DNA of 64,000 bases from Cheilinus undulatus (lineage: Eukaryota; Chordata; Actinopteri; Labriformes; Labridae). The position numbers were made by a program, and so were the translations under genes. Shown here in pieces: positions 46,160 to 57,680 of this stretch; position 1 is the stretch's first letter; every line of letters starts with the position of its first letter. The stretch spans positions 33,153,732 to 33,217,731 of the forward strand of contig NC_054886.1 of assembly GCF_018320785.1 (NCBI RefSeq). The letters run 5' to 3'. The notes under the pieces were generated by a model, which was not told where the DNA came from, ran no database searches, and saw nothing but the letters and a program-made list of their open reading frames with translations.

Positions 46160-49100
46160 ATGAAGCTGCTGGCTGTCTCTGCTCTGGTCTGCGCCCTGAT
46201 GGCTCTGAGTAGAGCTGATGGTGAGTTTAGCTGATGTTCAATGGTTCAGTTATATTCTGGTGATGCTGGTCGATAACGGCTGTGTTAAACTTTCCAGCTG
46301 CTGCAGAGCCAGAACCCCAGGAAGTAAAAGCAGGTCAGTGATTAAACTCTCATGATATGTGCTATAAGTTTATTTATTAAATACTGTATGGTCTTCTTCT
46401 CCATGGAAGGTTCCCTTTCTTCTGGCTACTGCTGTTCATCTTGTAGCCAGGGATCTCTAGGGTGACTGAGGTCGCTGCATGTATTAGCCGACTGGTCTCA
46501 GTGATGGTCTTGGTAGGGATAGTTAGCAGTGGTGTGTTCACATCATCCAGTAGAGCAGGGGTCATCAAGTACCTTTGCACAAGGGCCAGATTTAGTCTCG
46601 ACAGAAACTTGGGGGGCCAGACTTTCAACTACACAAAAATTAGATAAAACATTTTGGTCTGGTTGACATACTATTGTTGTAGTACTTGTATTTTCTTTCA
46701 AATGCAGGACGTTTTTAGTCATTACCAGTGAGATCTATCCCTATCAACTATAATACAGCAGGCCACAAAGAGACAGGCCTGACAACAGAACTGGCTGGGC
46801 CCCTGAAAATCCCTGGGAATGGGCCCTCTATAATTGTGATTTAGTACTAGTATTTACTTATTTTAATCCCTTTTTGCATCTTTAACCTAATTTTTGCCAT
46901 TTCTTAACCCCTTTTGAACCACTTTTCCTGCATGTTTTATCCCCTTTGTGCCACTCCTATCCATTTTGCCATTTTTCTTCTATTTGTGTTAGCTTTTAAC
47001 CTCTTTTCATTACATTTTTTCAACAATAGTTGCAACTTTGACCAATTTTTTGCCACTTTTCACTAGGGGTGAGTATTGGCAAGAACCTCACAATAAGATA
47101 CGCATCACATTACTTGGGTCACGATACGATAGTATCACGATATATCAGGATGTCATAATATTGTGATATATTGCAATATCTACACAGTTAACTAAGAAAA
47201 GTATAGAGATGATGTATATGTAAATCACACGTTGGTGGTGTTTCCGCTATATTTCACAGCAGCAAGACAGAGCTTGCAAACGGCATTTCCTTTCTGTGAC
47301 TCACTGTTTGTGCTCCCCGTTTTAATTTTGAAGCCAAAATGCTTCCAAACGTCTGCTTTGACTTGTGCAGGTGTTGTTATTTTGTCAGCCATGTTTGCTC
47401 CTTTCACCTATGCACTCTGACTGCTTCTACAGGAAATGCCGCAGCGACATACAGCAGAGTAGCTCTTTGGTGCCATCTACCGCAGTGTAGGTACAGAAGC
47501 CGTATTTTACTAACAACTTGGCTGAAATATGAATTTTTATTTTTTTACAAAAAATCGATATTAAGAGTTGAAGTATCGATATTGTATCGGATGTCAAAGT
47601 ATCGATATATATTGCCGCATTGATATTTTTTCACAGCTCTACTTTTCACCCATTTTTGCTACTCTTCAACCCCTTTTTGCAACTTTCCTGCCTATAATTT
47701 CCCTTGTGTGCCAATCTTGAACACCTTTTCACTAATGTTCCAGGCTATTTTTGCTGTATTTTTGCCACTTTAACCCATTTCGATACTTTTTGCCCCTTTT
47801 TGCTTCCTTAACCAATTTTTTTTTGCCATTCTTTAACCCATTTCGTTATTTTTTTAAACTATTTTTTTCATTTGTAACCAATTCATGATGCTTTTTGCCC
47901 TTTTTCCCTCTTTAACCAATTTTTCCCACATTTTAACGTCTTTTCACCACTTTATCTGGTCATTTTTGCAGCACTTCTGCCAGCCTTAACCCTATTTTTA
48001 AATATCTACTAATTATTATTATTACTATTATTTTTTAAAGATTTATTTTTGGGCTTTTTCATGCCTTTATTTGACAGAGGAAGGACAGTGGATAGAGTCA
48101 GAAACAGGGAAGAGAGTGGGGAGAGACATGCAGTAAAGGGCCACAGACTGGATTTGAACCCAGGCTGCCCGCATACATGGGTAGCGCTTTAGACCACTGG
48201 ACCATCCGCGCTCCCAAATATCTACTAATTATGACAGTAAAATTTCTGTATAACAGATCAAATGTTAAGTCATTCTCACACTATTTCAACATTTAACAGC
48301 AGCAGACATTCAAAGCCAAAGCATACTACTAAAACCTGAGAATTTTCTTTCCCTCCTTTTTTTAAAATTTGATGATCTTTCGGGGGCCGAGCAGGAAGCT
48401 TTGATGGGCCTGATATAGCCCCTGGGCCACCAGCTGATGATCAGTGGAGTAGAGTTTTTATATCACTAAGCATAGTGGAATGTCAAAAATTAGCAACATA
48501 CACACACACAAACACACACATATATATTTACTACTAAATATACTATATATCAGCGCTGAACTGGGAGGAAAATTCAGCCCTGGCATTTTTGCTCAAACCA
48601 GCCCCTAACAACAGGCTGGTCACCGTCGCGCTCAAGTTGCGTTTTCTCTTTTTTTTTTTTTTTTTTGCTGTTGTGGTGTTTTTCCTCTATTTACCTTAGT
48701 CCCCTCCCCCCGTTCTTTTTGGTTTTTTCTCTTTTTTTTTAACCTTAATATGTAAAAAAAAGTGTATAAATATGGCAGGATGGAAGAAATGATTGATGAA
48801 ACTTAACAATATGTATTTAAAACCTGCAATAAAGTTAAAAAAAAAAAAAAAGTTGCGTTTTCTACAAACATTTTGATTTTCGAGCCTGAGCAAAGTGGAG
48901 AGGAAGGGGTGTAAACGGACATTTAGGAGACGTGATTGGGCCAGTAAACTGTCATTATAAAGCAAACAGCCAATGTGCCTCAGCCGGTGCTCCAAGGGGC
49001 TGGTGCTTAGCAAAAATCTCTAAATAAATAAGTCATACCGCGCCCACAGGGCATCAGCCCAGTGGGAAAATTCCCGGTATGCCAGACTGCCAGTCCACGC

Positions 49101-52100
49101 CTGCTTTATACAGTACACTACTCTATATGCTACTATGAATATTAAGAATAACAATGAGAGTGCATCAATTCAGTGTCTTGCTAACCTTTCAAATACCCAG
49201 TACTTTTCTTTTTGATACATTTTGATCAGAACTGAAGTTGATAAAATAAGAATTCATAAAAAAATAGAAATAAAAAAATACTTTTAAATCATTTCAGATG
49301 GCCTTTTTCAGGAAAGTCATTTTTATCCTAAAGGGCTTCTTGGAATAAAACACTTGACTAATACCAGAGGCAACATTAATGTAATATTAACAGTGTTTCA
49401 GTCATATTTAATGTGATGTCAGTGATTTGGTCTCTAACTGCAGTGTTAAACTTTCCAGCTGCTGTGGAGCCAGAACCCCAAGCAAAGAAAGGTCCGTTCT
49501 TCAACGACTGAATCTTCCTTTCTTTAATTTTGCTGTGAAATTCCCAACTCGCACTTTGATGAACATTTCCATGTTTCCACGTTTAGAAGATGCCAGTGTC
49601 GCCAAGAGGACATGCCTCTGGCATCGGATTGGTCATCGCTATTTCTACTATGTCTACAACCTTCTGACCTGGCAACAAGCTGAGGTACAGGGAGATTTTT
49701 GTTAAGAGGTGTTGGTGTCTTATAATCAGGTATCTCTCTTTTCTCTTTATGTGCTATGTTTTATTTATCCTGGCATTTTTCTTCTCCAAAGGCATACTGC
49801 CACAGCCTGGGTGGACACCTGGCATCTGTGCACTCATTGTGGGAGTTTCATCTAGTTCAAGCCTTCGTGAGAAAGCAGACACATGGAAATCCAGAAGTTT
49901 GGCTTGGAGGCAATGACATACATCAGGTAAATCCCTAAAGCAAAGTCTTTAGAGGACATCAGGAGGTTTATGTGTGACAGTCTGCAGTTTGCTGGGCAAA
50001 GCATGGCATTAGATAAGAGCAAGACTTCTTACTGTTGCAATGCATGCACTCTATGGATTTTTACTGTCCTTTGAAAGAAGCACTCTCAAAACAACTCAGG
50101 ACATTCTGCTGCTAAAGTCTCTGTCTCCATTTTTTTCTAAAAAGATATAAATCCATGAGTAACAGCCTCATAGAGTGATAAATTAGATTGATTTCACCAG
50201 AAAAAACCTCATTGATGACTTTGTCCTGGATGTAGGACATTTTTTGTTCTGATGTAGCTTGAAGAGATCTACAAAAAGGTCTCTTGGGTCACTCCCCATC
50301 TCTAACAGGAAATGAGCCATTTGAAAAAGTCTCCGACAACTGGGGCCCACTCCAGGGACCGCACTTGATCTTTGGGATTACATTTTGTTGACTTGTACTT
50401 TGGTTTGCAGCTAGAGGAGACCTTGATGATGAAAAATTATGACCAAATCCTGGTCACCAAGAAGAACCTTATCATTAAAAAATCTAAAACCCAGTGTGTC
50501 TTCCTCCAATACCTTTAACCTACTGTTTAAAAGATCAGCGCCCACAAATCCACATTTCTTATAACAGATTCCTCTTGCAGGAGCAGAAAATCTGATGCTC
50601 TTTCAACTCATTACCAGGTGGACTTTGGGCAAAGAAAACCTTTCACATAGATAAATAAGAACTGAGTTACCTGTTGGCAGCATTCACGTTCTTCATGTTT
50701 AACTTTGTTTTATTAATCAATCTATTTTTATTTTTATTTTTTGATTCATGTGCATTGAACCATCATTCAGGGACCTTTTCAACTCCAACAGAGAAAAAGT
50801 TAGTAGCTGTTCTGTTTAGTCTTCAGCATCATCTTTTCTGTTTTCTAGGAGGGCGTTTGGCGCTGGACTGATGGTTCCTGTTTCAACTTCCACCAGTGGT
50901 GCTGTGGAGACCCAAACAATTCCAACAACCAGGACTGTCTGCAAATGAATTACAGCGGTAAATACTATATACATGCACATAAGGGACAGAGGGGCATTTC
51001 TGTCATACATGCTTTTATTATCATTTGTAGTACATTTTATCCAGAGTGAACTTCTGTCTGTTTAAAGCCTGCCTCCCAGTGTCATGCTGTCATCTCACTG
51101 TTCAACACGCTAACAATGCACGTGTAATGGCACAGAATGTTTACCTTCTGCTGTCACGGCGATACGTGCCAACGTGACTACAGGAAGAGAGAAGGACAAA
51201 CAGAGTAGATACTTCAAGGAGCTTCCTTTTTTCTGTCTCTCTTTTTGAAGCCACGGGAGAGAGAGGACATTTAGGATTTTTCTTTCAGTAACGGATTACT
51301 TTTGTGAAAATGTAACTAATAACGGGATTACTTGAATTGTAAAACTAACGCATTACGTTACGTTCGGATGGCAAAATTGGGCAAAAAGTGGCAAAGCAAA
51401 GTCAAAAATGGGCAAAAACTGGTAAAAAAAAAAAAAAGTGGACAAAAAATGAGTTGTAATTTGCAAAATAATTCCAAAAATGGGTTACAAGTGGCCTAAA
51501 AGGATTAAATGTAAAAAGGTGGAAAAAAAACCAAAAATGGGTTAAAAGTAATACAAAAGGGCAAAAGTGGGCAAAAAGGTGGCAAAATAGATCACAAGGT
51601 GCAGAAAAGCTACAAAAAAGGGTTAAAGTATCTTAAAGGTGGTAAAAGAGGTTAAAAGTGAGTGCAAAAATGGCCTAACAATAGCAAAATAGGGCCAAAA
51701 GTGGTAAAAAAGCAGCAAAAATTGGTTAAATGTGGCAAAAAGTTCCCAAAAAGTGGCAAAAATGTGTCAAAAGTAGTAATAAGAAGTGGCAAAAATGCTT
51801 TAAAAAGGCAGCAAAATGGTTTATGTTGTCAAAAGAAGTGGCAAAAATGGGTAGAACAGTTGGTTAATTTGGGTAGAAATGGCATGAATAAATGATTTCA
51901 ACCCAATAATAGTTTGCCATGCTTTTCAAATGCACCAAATGCACTGATATCAGCAATAAATTCCAGCTGTGGAGGTCCTATTCTCTGGGGTTTTTCAGGG
52001 GTCCAGATCTGTGGGCAGGCCTGGTTACTGTACTTACCATAAAGCTGTAGTAATAATGTACGGCACAAATTCCCACAGCACACCTAGACTTGCCTTAAGG

Positions 52101-52388
52101 CACACTGGTGTGCCTTGCCACACCATTTGAGAACCACTGCTCTGAAGGATTGCTTTGTTACGTTACCTCCAACACTGATAATCAGTCCTAAATATTGAAC
52201 ATGTTTAATATTCATGATCTCTTTGCCAGGACAAGAATCATGTTGGTCATGTTTTGTGCAGACATATTTTTAAGGAAAATGCTCAACGACTATCTCCTGT
52301 CTTGTGCTTGAAATTTGCAGTTCACAAATGCTGGGACGATATACAGTGTAATGTCTTCCGTCCTTCCGTCTGTGCCAGATTATGGTAA
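46160..52388 (+). CDS. Gene 4: secreted C-type lectin with DPN motif, 7 coding exons
   Basis: Coding exons 46160-46220 (signal MKLLAVSALVCALMALSRAD), 46298-46333 (prosegment a, AAAEPEPQEVKA), 49459-49491 (prosegment b, one codon shorter, AAVEPEPQAKK), 49590-49684, 49792-49926, 50849-50957 and 52321-52388. The join is 537 bp (178 residues). CTLD landmarks are TCLWHRIGHR, TWQQAEAYC, GGHLASVH, WLGGND, WTDGSCF, WCCGDPNN, QDC, CWDD, PSVC and a short ARLW tail. The sugar motif EPN is DPN here, which by CTLD structure rules should weaken or change calcium/sugar binding. Nine cysteines: like gene 1 it has SCF and the WCC pair, probably an extra disulfide. Sequons N-N-S and N-Y-S are kept. The acceptor of the first CTLD exon reads TAGAAG, a NAGNAG site. 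The 3' UTR is interrupted by a hAT-like element. Confidence 0.9.
46556..46850 (+). mobile_element. hAT-like fragment in gene 4 intron
   Basis: gcaggggtcatcaagtacct and following sequence match 1975-2245 in reverse. It runs into ggctgggcccctgaaaat and then a GCCAC block. Confidence 0.6.
46860..47063 (-). repeat. GCCAC-type low-complexity block (left part)
   Basis: Continues after the hAT insertion at 47650-48000. Confidence 0.7.
47064..47641 (-). mobile_element. hAT-like element with BED zinc-finger exon remnant
   Basis: Flanked by an exact 8-bp duplication cttttcac (47056-47063 and 47642-47649). On the minus strand an open frame of 60 codons at 47225-47407 begins MKGANMADK and continues with VWKHFGFK and AVCKLCLAAVKYSGNTTN, the signature of a BED-type zinc finger at the N-terminus of hAT transposases / ZBED proteins. 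The rest of the transposase is missing, so the element is non-autonomous. Confidence 0.8.
47650..48000 (-). repeat. GCCAC-type low-complexity block (right part)
   Basis: cattttgccactttaaccc-type words in reverse-consistent order. Confidence 0.7.
48016..48215 (-). mobile_element. tRNA-derived SINE, full length, with target duplication
   Basis: In reverse: box A tggtccagtgg, box B ggttcaaatcc, body with gcatgtctctccccactctc, tail aataaaggcatg then A-rich. Flanked by an exact 16-bp duplication aaatatctactaatta (48000-48015, 48216-48231). Same family as 1-150. Confidence 0.92.
48232..49440. other. Gene 4 intron, non-coding
   Basis: Contains (CA)n near 48500, a T-run at 48650-48666, an A-run at 48838-48851 and sequence of unknown kind between. 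Around 48590-49080 a segment with ctggtgcttag and catcagcccagtgg words partly matches 61290-61350. Confidence 0.5.
49927..50848. other. Gene 4 intron between CTLD exons, paralogous to gene 3 intron
   Basis: Matches gene 3 39216-41599 with large indels: it lacks the hAT element and the second direct-repeat copy. No exon inside. Confidence 0.7.
51365..51895 (+). repeat. GTGGCAAAA-type low-complexity block in gene 4 last intron
   Basis: Dense gtggcaaaaatggg words. It is followed by sequence (aatgcactgatatcagcaat ... tttgagaaccactg, ending about 52139) shared with the end of the block at 62930-63560, so both are probably interiors of the same hAT-like family. Confidence 0.7.
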
Positions 52389-52638
52389 TCCCAGCTGAAG
52401 AACCTGTTAGAGCACCAACACTGGTGGATGTGTGTTTATCCATCACTGGTTGTGCCATCATGTTCATCTGGACCCTGAGCGCTTCTTAAATCTCTCTATT
52501 TCCTTTCTAACACCGTAACGCTACACAAGGAACGAAGCGACAAGTGAACCAGCAGGAGCTGGATGGTCTCTGAGGCCTTGTGCCTGTAAGATCAGACTGA
52601 AAGTGAAGGATGCTTCATGCAGAATGTACTCTCTAGAT

Positions 52639-53480
52639 CAGGGGTGTCAAACTCAACCACAGCAGGGGCCGGATTCTGGATTCAGGACTAACCTGAGGGC
52701 CTAACAGGGTCACCGTTGTAACCATAAACTGTCAACCTTGTTTCATCAGTAATAAAATATAGAAAAGAAAAAAAACTTAGCACTGATGATAAACGATTTT
52801 GACATTTAAAAAGTCGAAAAGATGTGTTTAAAGGCTCACATCTGAGAAAAGTACATTTATTAGTTCAAAAAGATCAAAACATGAAATTCAAATTGAAAAA
52901 TAATGTTTTTTTTATGGCAAATATATTAAAAAGAAAGCCAAAATCATGAGTTTAAAAGGTCAAAATGGGAAATAAAATTTGTAATCATGAAATTAAAAGT
53001 CAAAATCTGATTCAAAATTTTAAATTGTGAGTCTAAAAGGTCAAATTACAGATTATGAAGTCCAAGTTTGGAGTTGAAAATCTGAGATAAAACACAATTT
53101 AACTTGTTAAAAAGGTCAAAATATGACTTAAAAATTAGAATTATGAATCTTAAAGTTCAAAATATTTTATGAGAAGTCAAAATTGTGAGTTTGAGTCCTA
53201 GTTGTGAGATGCTAAATTGAAAATGTGAAATTAAAACACAAATTAATTTCTATTCCCACATTACTGACTTCTTATCTAAATATTTTTACTCCTTTTTCAG
53301 GTTTTATGATTTAAGGAAATCTTAAATCATCAGGGATACGTTCACATATTTATACTTGAGGAAATCTGCAGACCTCAGACTGATGGGACAGTTAGAACAG
53401 AAATATGAGGTCATCTTGCGGGCCAGATTTAACTGTTCCACGGGCCGGATTTGGCCCCCGGGCCTTGAGTTTGACACCTG
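52639..53480 (+). mobile_element. hAT-like element in the 3' UTR of gene 4
   Basis: Ends are inverted repeats (caggggtgtcaaactcaa left, ttgagtttgacacctg right). The 8-bp ctctagat occurs before the left end (52631-52638) and just after the right end (53483-53490). Gene 3 has the same UTR without the insertion (44310-44330). The interior is AT-rich and non-coding. An older copy lies at 12640-13510 in reverse. Confidence 0.88.
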
Positions 53481-53519
53481 TACTCTAGATTGAACTGTGT
53501 TCTCTTTCCTGTGCAAAAT

Positions 53520-53525
53520 AATAAA
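53520..53525 (+). terminator. Gene 4 poly(A) signal
   Basis: AATAAA in gtgcaaaataataaagctgc, displaced to 1.13 kb after the stop by the 842-bp insertion. Confidence 0.82.
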
Positions 53526-53634
53526 GCTGCAAGCATTGACAAAGCTTCATTCTCACTTTATTTCTTATAATTTTTAGATAGCAAACAATTTGAATAAAAA
53601 CTGAATATTTAGTCACAGAAATAAAATTATTTTT

Positions 53635-53935
53635 CACTGTATGGACAAAAGTATTCAGACGCCTGACCATTCCACCAACACAGACTGTATTCAAATCCAT
53701 GTACTTTAATATGGAGCTGACCCTCTTTTGCAGCTTTAACAGCCTCCACTCTTCTTGAAAGGCTCTCCACAAGATTTCAGAGGGTTTCTGTTGGAATTTG
53801 GGCCCATTCATCCTGCTGGACTTTTATGAGGTCAGACACTGATGTTGGACCAGAAGTCCTGGCTCACAATCTCTGCTCCAGTTCATCCCAAAGGTGCTGG
53901 ATGGGGTAGAGGTCAGGACTTCCACAAAGGAAAAT
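53635..53935. mobile_element. Tc1-like terminal region downstream of gene 4
   Basis: Nearly identical to 44492-44790 downstream of gene 3; part of the duplicated unit. Confidence 0.75.
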
Positions 53936-53994
53936 CTTGGGAGTAATTTTTCCAGAGTAAAAAGTATTTCACTAAAAAAACAGTAAAATATACG

Positions 53995-54622
53995 GAGCCT
54001 GGGAGGTGACATGAACGTGTTAATTTTTTTAATACGCATGTGCGTTATAGTATCTTGCACGTGTGTTTTAGTGTCTCGCATGTGCGATTTATTATCTCGC
54101 ACTTGTGATATGCTGAGAAATCGCACGCAAGAGATACAAATAAAACACGTGAGATACTAAATGGGCTCCAGGGGGTGGCGTATTTCCGGTGGAAAATAAG
54201 GCCGCTTCACAACTTCTGCCCAACGATACGTGCTAAGCCAAAACGGAATCTAAACGTCCTCTACTGCCTTAATTTGTTCGATTCGTTGGTATTTTTATTT
54301 TGATTGTTGTGTTTACTCTCCCATCATTGCTTGGCATCCAAACATGCTAAAATGATCAAAAACAGGTTAAAAGCACTTCTGGACATCGTTGCTGCGTGCT
54401 GCAATGTACATCTTCAGCTAAATTTAACTCGCCATTGACAGTCAGCTCAGGCAACTCATGCAAACAGCGAGTAAAACGCAATGAATTTGCCATCAAACGC
54501 CATTCTCTTCTCAACTGGAAGTGTGGGAGCGGTCTAACGCCAAATGCGGAAGAAGTTCATGCATAGAGCCCATTGCACGTGCATATTAAAAAATAAACAC
54601 GTTCATGTCACCTCCCGGGCTC
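53995..54622. mobile_element. Non-autonomous DNA transposon with about 48-bp TIRs
   Basis: The left end gagcctgggaggtgacatga (continuing acgtgtt...) is matched in reverse by ...cgttcatgtcacctcccggg ctc at the right, with a few mismatches over about 48 bp. The interior contains repeated tctcgca(t)gtgcga words in both orientations. Non-coding. Confidence 0.82.
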
Positions 54623-54639
54623 GGTAAAAATGTACTCTT

Positions 54640-55130
54640 TATCGAGTATATTTATTACCAGCCACCATGAGTGTTGGAGGAAAAATACAGAGTAAATTCT
54701 GCTGCAGTAAAACTTTTAACCACACCCACATAAGTTTCAACTCAGCTGCCGTCACTCATGGACGGTCACAGCTGCAGACAATCCTTGGCAATCAAGGTCT
54801 CCTCACCTACTGATGAACCTTCAGACACCTGTGTACTACAGCTTCTAGTCAGGTAACTCCTCTTCAACCTTTGATCATCTAGTGATTTTTCAGTAAGCCT
54901 TTTTTGCCTTGTCTAACTCCATTTGTCCTCTTTTTTTTTTTTTTGCAGTGTGTCCGTCTCTCTGCCAGTGCTATTTCCAACCACTAGCCAGTACACTCAC
55001 CATCATTTGCACTATTGTTGTTGAATAAACTTCTTAAACTTTACCAGCTTGTCTCGTGCTCTGCTCCTGAGGTCTTGTCATGTGTTCATCACCATTGTTT
55101 CTGTAATATTACAACACTATGTCTAATATG
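54640..55130 (+). other. Non-coding segment with donor, acceptor and poly(A) signal
   Basis: agtcaggtaactcc (54847-54860), a T-tract acceptor ending ttgcag (54949) and AATAAA (55024-55029) occur in gene-like order over about 200 bp. The frames are short, and the ttgttgaataaacttcttaa region looks like transposon 3' sequence. No product can be named. Confidence 0.35.
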
Positions 55131-55390
55131 TCGGGCTGCAGATTCTTTCTGTAGTTGAGTACTTCATTGATTCTTCTGACGAATAATCGAGTACTCTAAT
55201 AAGAAATATTTCATTTTTTTAATCAGTAACTTAAATAATGACATTGTATTATACATATTTGGGGTTTTAGGGATCCACTCCCAGGAAATGTTTGGTTCCA
55301 ACACTTTATTTATTTCATTGTAGGTTATATTTGTTTTCCAATTTGCCATCAAAGTAAAGGGACACTTAATCATTTTAACATCTTCTACTT

Positions 55391-57121
55391 CAGTGGTTTT
55401 CAAAGTGTGAGGCGAGCCTCCCCTAGGGGGAGCCACAGAACTTCAGGGGAGGCGTGGAACCATAGACCAGGACAAAAAGTGATTTGCTTTGCTACCCTCT
55501 GCTGTGCATGTGTCACGGCCTACAGAAGGCTGAGAAAAAGTAAAAGAAATGAGAAAACTCGGACAAGACGTCTCCATTCAATCAGCTTCTGCCAGAGTTT
55601 AATTAAAAATGAAATTATTTACATAGTTACAAAATTCCTCAATAAAATTTCTTTTTACAAGCAAAATCAAATTAAAACATCTTCTTTTCTATCTTTTCTG
55701 CATCTCTATGCTGCCTGTTTCCCACACAAATCAAACACAGCAAACACATTCACAAAACACGACAAAAACAGTCACAAAATGCAAATAACTCGACCAACAA
55801 TAACCCAGACCTCAGCTAAAAACACTTAAAAATACAACACAACATCTCCACAAACGTTTTCAAGAACAAACACAAAGAAACATTAAGTTATTAGCTGAGA
55901 AAGAGTAATAGAAATCAGGACACTTTAACACAACGTCTCCATTCAATCAGCTTCTGCCAGAATGAAACATCATGGCCGACAGCTCCCCCTTGTGACCTAA
56001 ACAGGCATAACTATCGATCACAGGTAACATTTCTCAGACAGGCTCAGCAGGTAGATCACAGATAACTGCTCTAGACAGGGAAAGCATTTTATTTAGAGTA
56101 CTTTTAACAAGAAACAGTTTTAAAAGCATTTAAACCTTTTTAAAAGGATTCTGATTTTAACACTTAGCCTAAGTCTTTGTAACCATTTTTAACCTTACAT
56201 GAATTTAACAGTTGTTTTTACGACCCTTTTAACGATGAAAACACATTTCTATGTCATTACAACTGTTTTTAATTAATGTTAGTTGATTTTGAACTGACTG
56301 CATTTTAAAATAAAATTCAACCTGTTACACATGGAGCAAAATGAATGGACTTATAGTTACTTTAAGGCACTGATACTCAACATGTGATTATTAGAGGCTC
56401 TTTGATGTCTTCATTTTAAATATTATTCCCCCAGAAAACCTTAAAAAGGGAAACTTTTTGCCCCTCTATACCATTTTTGACACTTTTCATCCATTTAAGC
56501 ACCTTCTTGTCATGAAAGACCACCCTTTTTCCTACTTTTTGCCCATTTTTCCACTCTTGACTGCTTTTTACCCATGTTTCTTTAAAATCTTTTTTGCCAT
56601 ATTTTTGCCACCTTTGGACCATTTTGTTGCCACCTGTTACTCATTTTTTTGTCACTTATCTCCCATTTTTTTTCACTTTTATCCCCATTTTCACCAATTG
56701 TGCTGCTTTTTGACCATTTTTGCCATCTTTAACTTATTTTTATTGCTTCTTCAAGCTGTTTTTGTCACTTTTCACCTCTTAGATTGTGGCTCTTTCAACA
56801 GTATTTTTCAACAGTTTGGCTGTTTGGTTGATTAACGCTGCTTTAAGGATTATCAGAGCAGAATAATCAGGTAGTATTGGCAATAAATTCATCACTGAAA
56901 CCAAATAACTGATAACCTGGTAAACACGGATGTTTAAGAACATTAGCAGACGAAAATATCAAAGATATAAAAATGTTAAAAATATTTATAATTAGATATA
57001 AATGTTTGAAAATATGGTTAAGTTTTTTTTTTCAATCTGAATCTTTCTGTGGGTGGGGGTCCACCGAATAAATAATTTTATCCTGGGGGAGGCTCACTCT
57101 CACACACTTTGAAAACCCCTG
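55391..57121. mobile_element. Middle hAT-like element nested in 55131-57674
   Basis: cagtggttttcaaagtgtga at the left and its inverted partner (cacactttgaaaacccctg) at the right; both ends also share gggggaggctc-type sequence. The flanking 8-mers ttctactt and ctctgctt agree in six positions. The interior has no transposase. Confidence 0.75.
56368..56840. mobile_element. hAT-like element with GCCAC interior (copy 2), innermost of a triple nest
   Basis: Starts cactgatactcaacatgtg, ends gattaacgctg; flanked by an exact 8-bp duplication ctttaagg (56360-56367, 56841-56848). The interior is GCCAC low-complexity sequence. Same family as 33763-34771. Confidence 0.82.
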
Positions 57122-57680
57122 CTCTGCTTTATTCATGAGTTTAATATTTCACACTATAGCAAGAATAAAGCTCCATCATTCACACAGCGGTCTGATGATG
57201 TCTGAAAGGTGAACCTTTAGATTACAGGAATATGGTCTGTTTTTGAAAGGGTGATCACTTTTAAATTTTGCACATTTTTGTGTGTGAGTTCATCCAACCA
57301 TAATAATCTGACCTTTAAGACCATCCACTGACATGGAGAACACATTTTGAGCGATAAAACTGCTTCTATGACCTGTTCAATCCTGACTGTATGATGATGA
57401 ACTTTCACCTATTTACTCTCTCTCACAGTCACTGTCTGTGGCAGTAGCATGTTTCTATTCAATTAGTGTCAATTTATTATCAATATAATTCTTATCAAAT
57501 CATTCAGGATGCTAAAACATTTTGAAAAATACGCTGGACTCAAGACGTCAGTGCGCTGAATTTTAGAGGCTTACAGCATCGACGTATATGAATACATGAC
57601 TGATTTAGGCGAAGCCTCAAGGAATTTTTTGAATTGAATCACTCGGATAATTCGAGGAATCGTTTCAGCCCTACTAATAC

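Larger units (their letters stand above)
55131..57674. mobile_element. Outer hAT-like element (interrupted)
   Basis: The left end tcgggctgcagattctttct and the right end (in reverse gtagggctgaaacgattcct) are inverted relatives of a common fish hAT terminus. Flanking 8-mers (ctaatatg, ctaataca) agree in six positions. It contains the element at 55391-57121. Confidence 0.6.
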
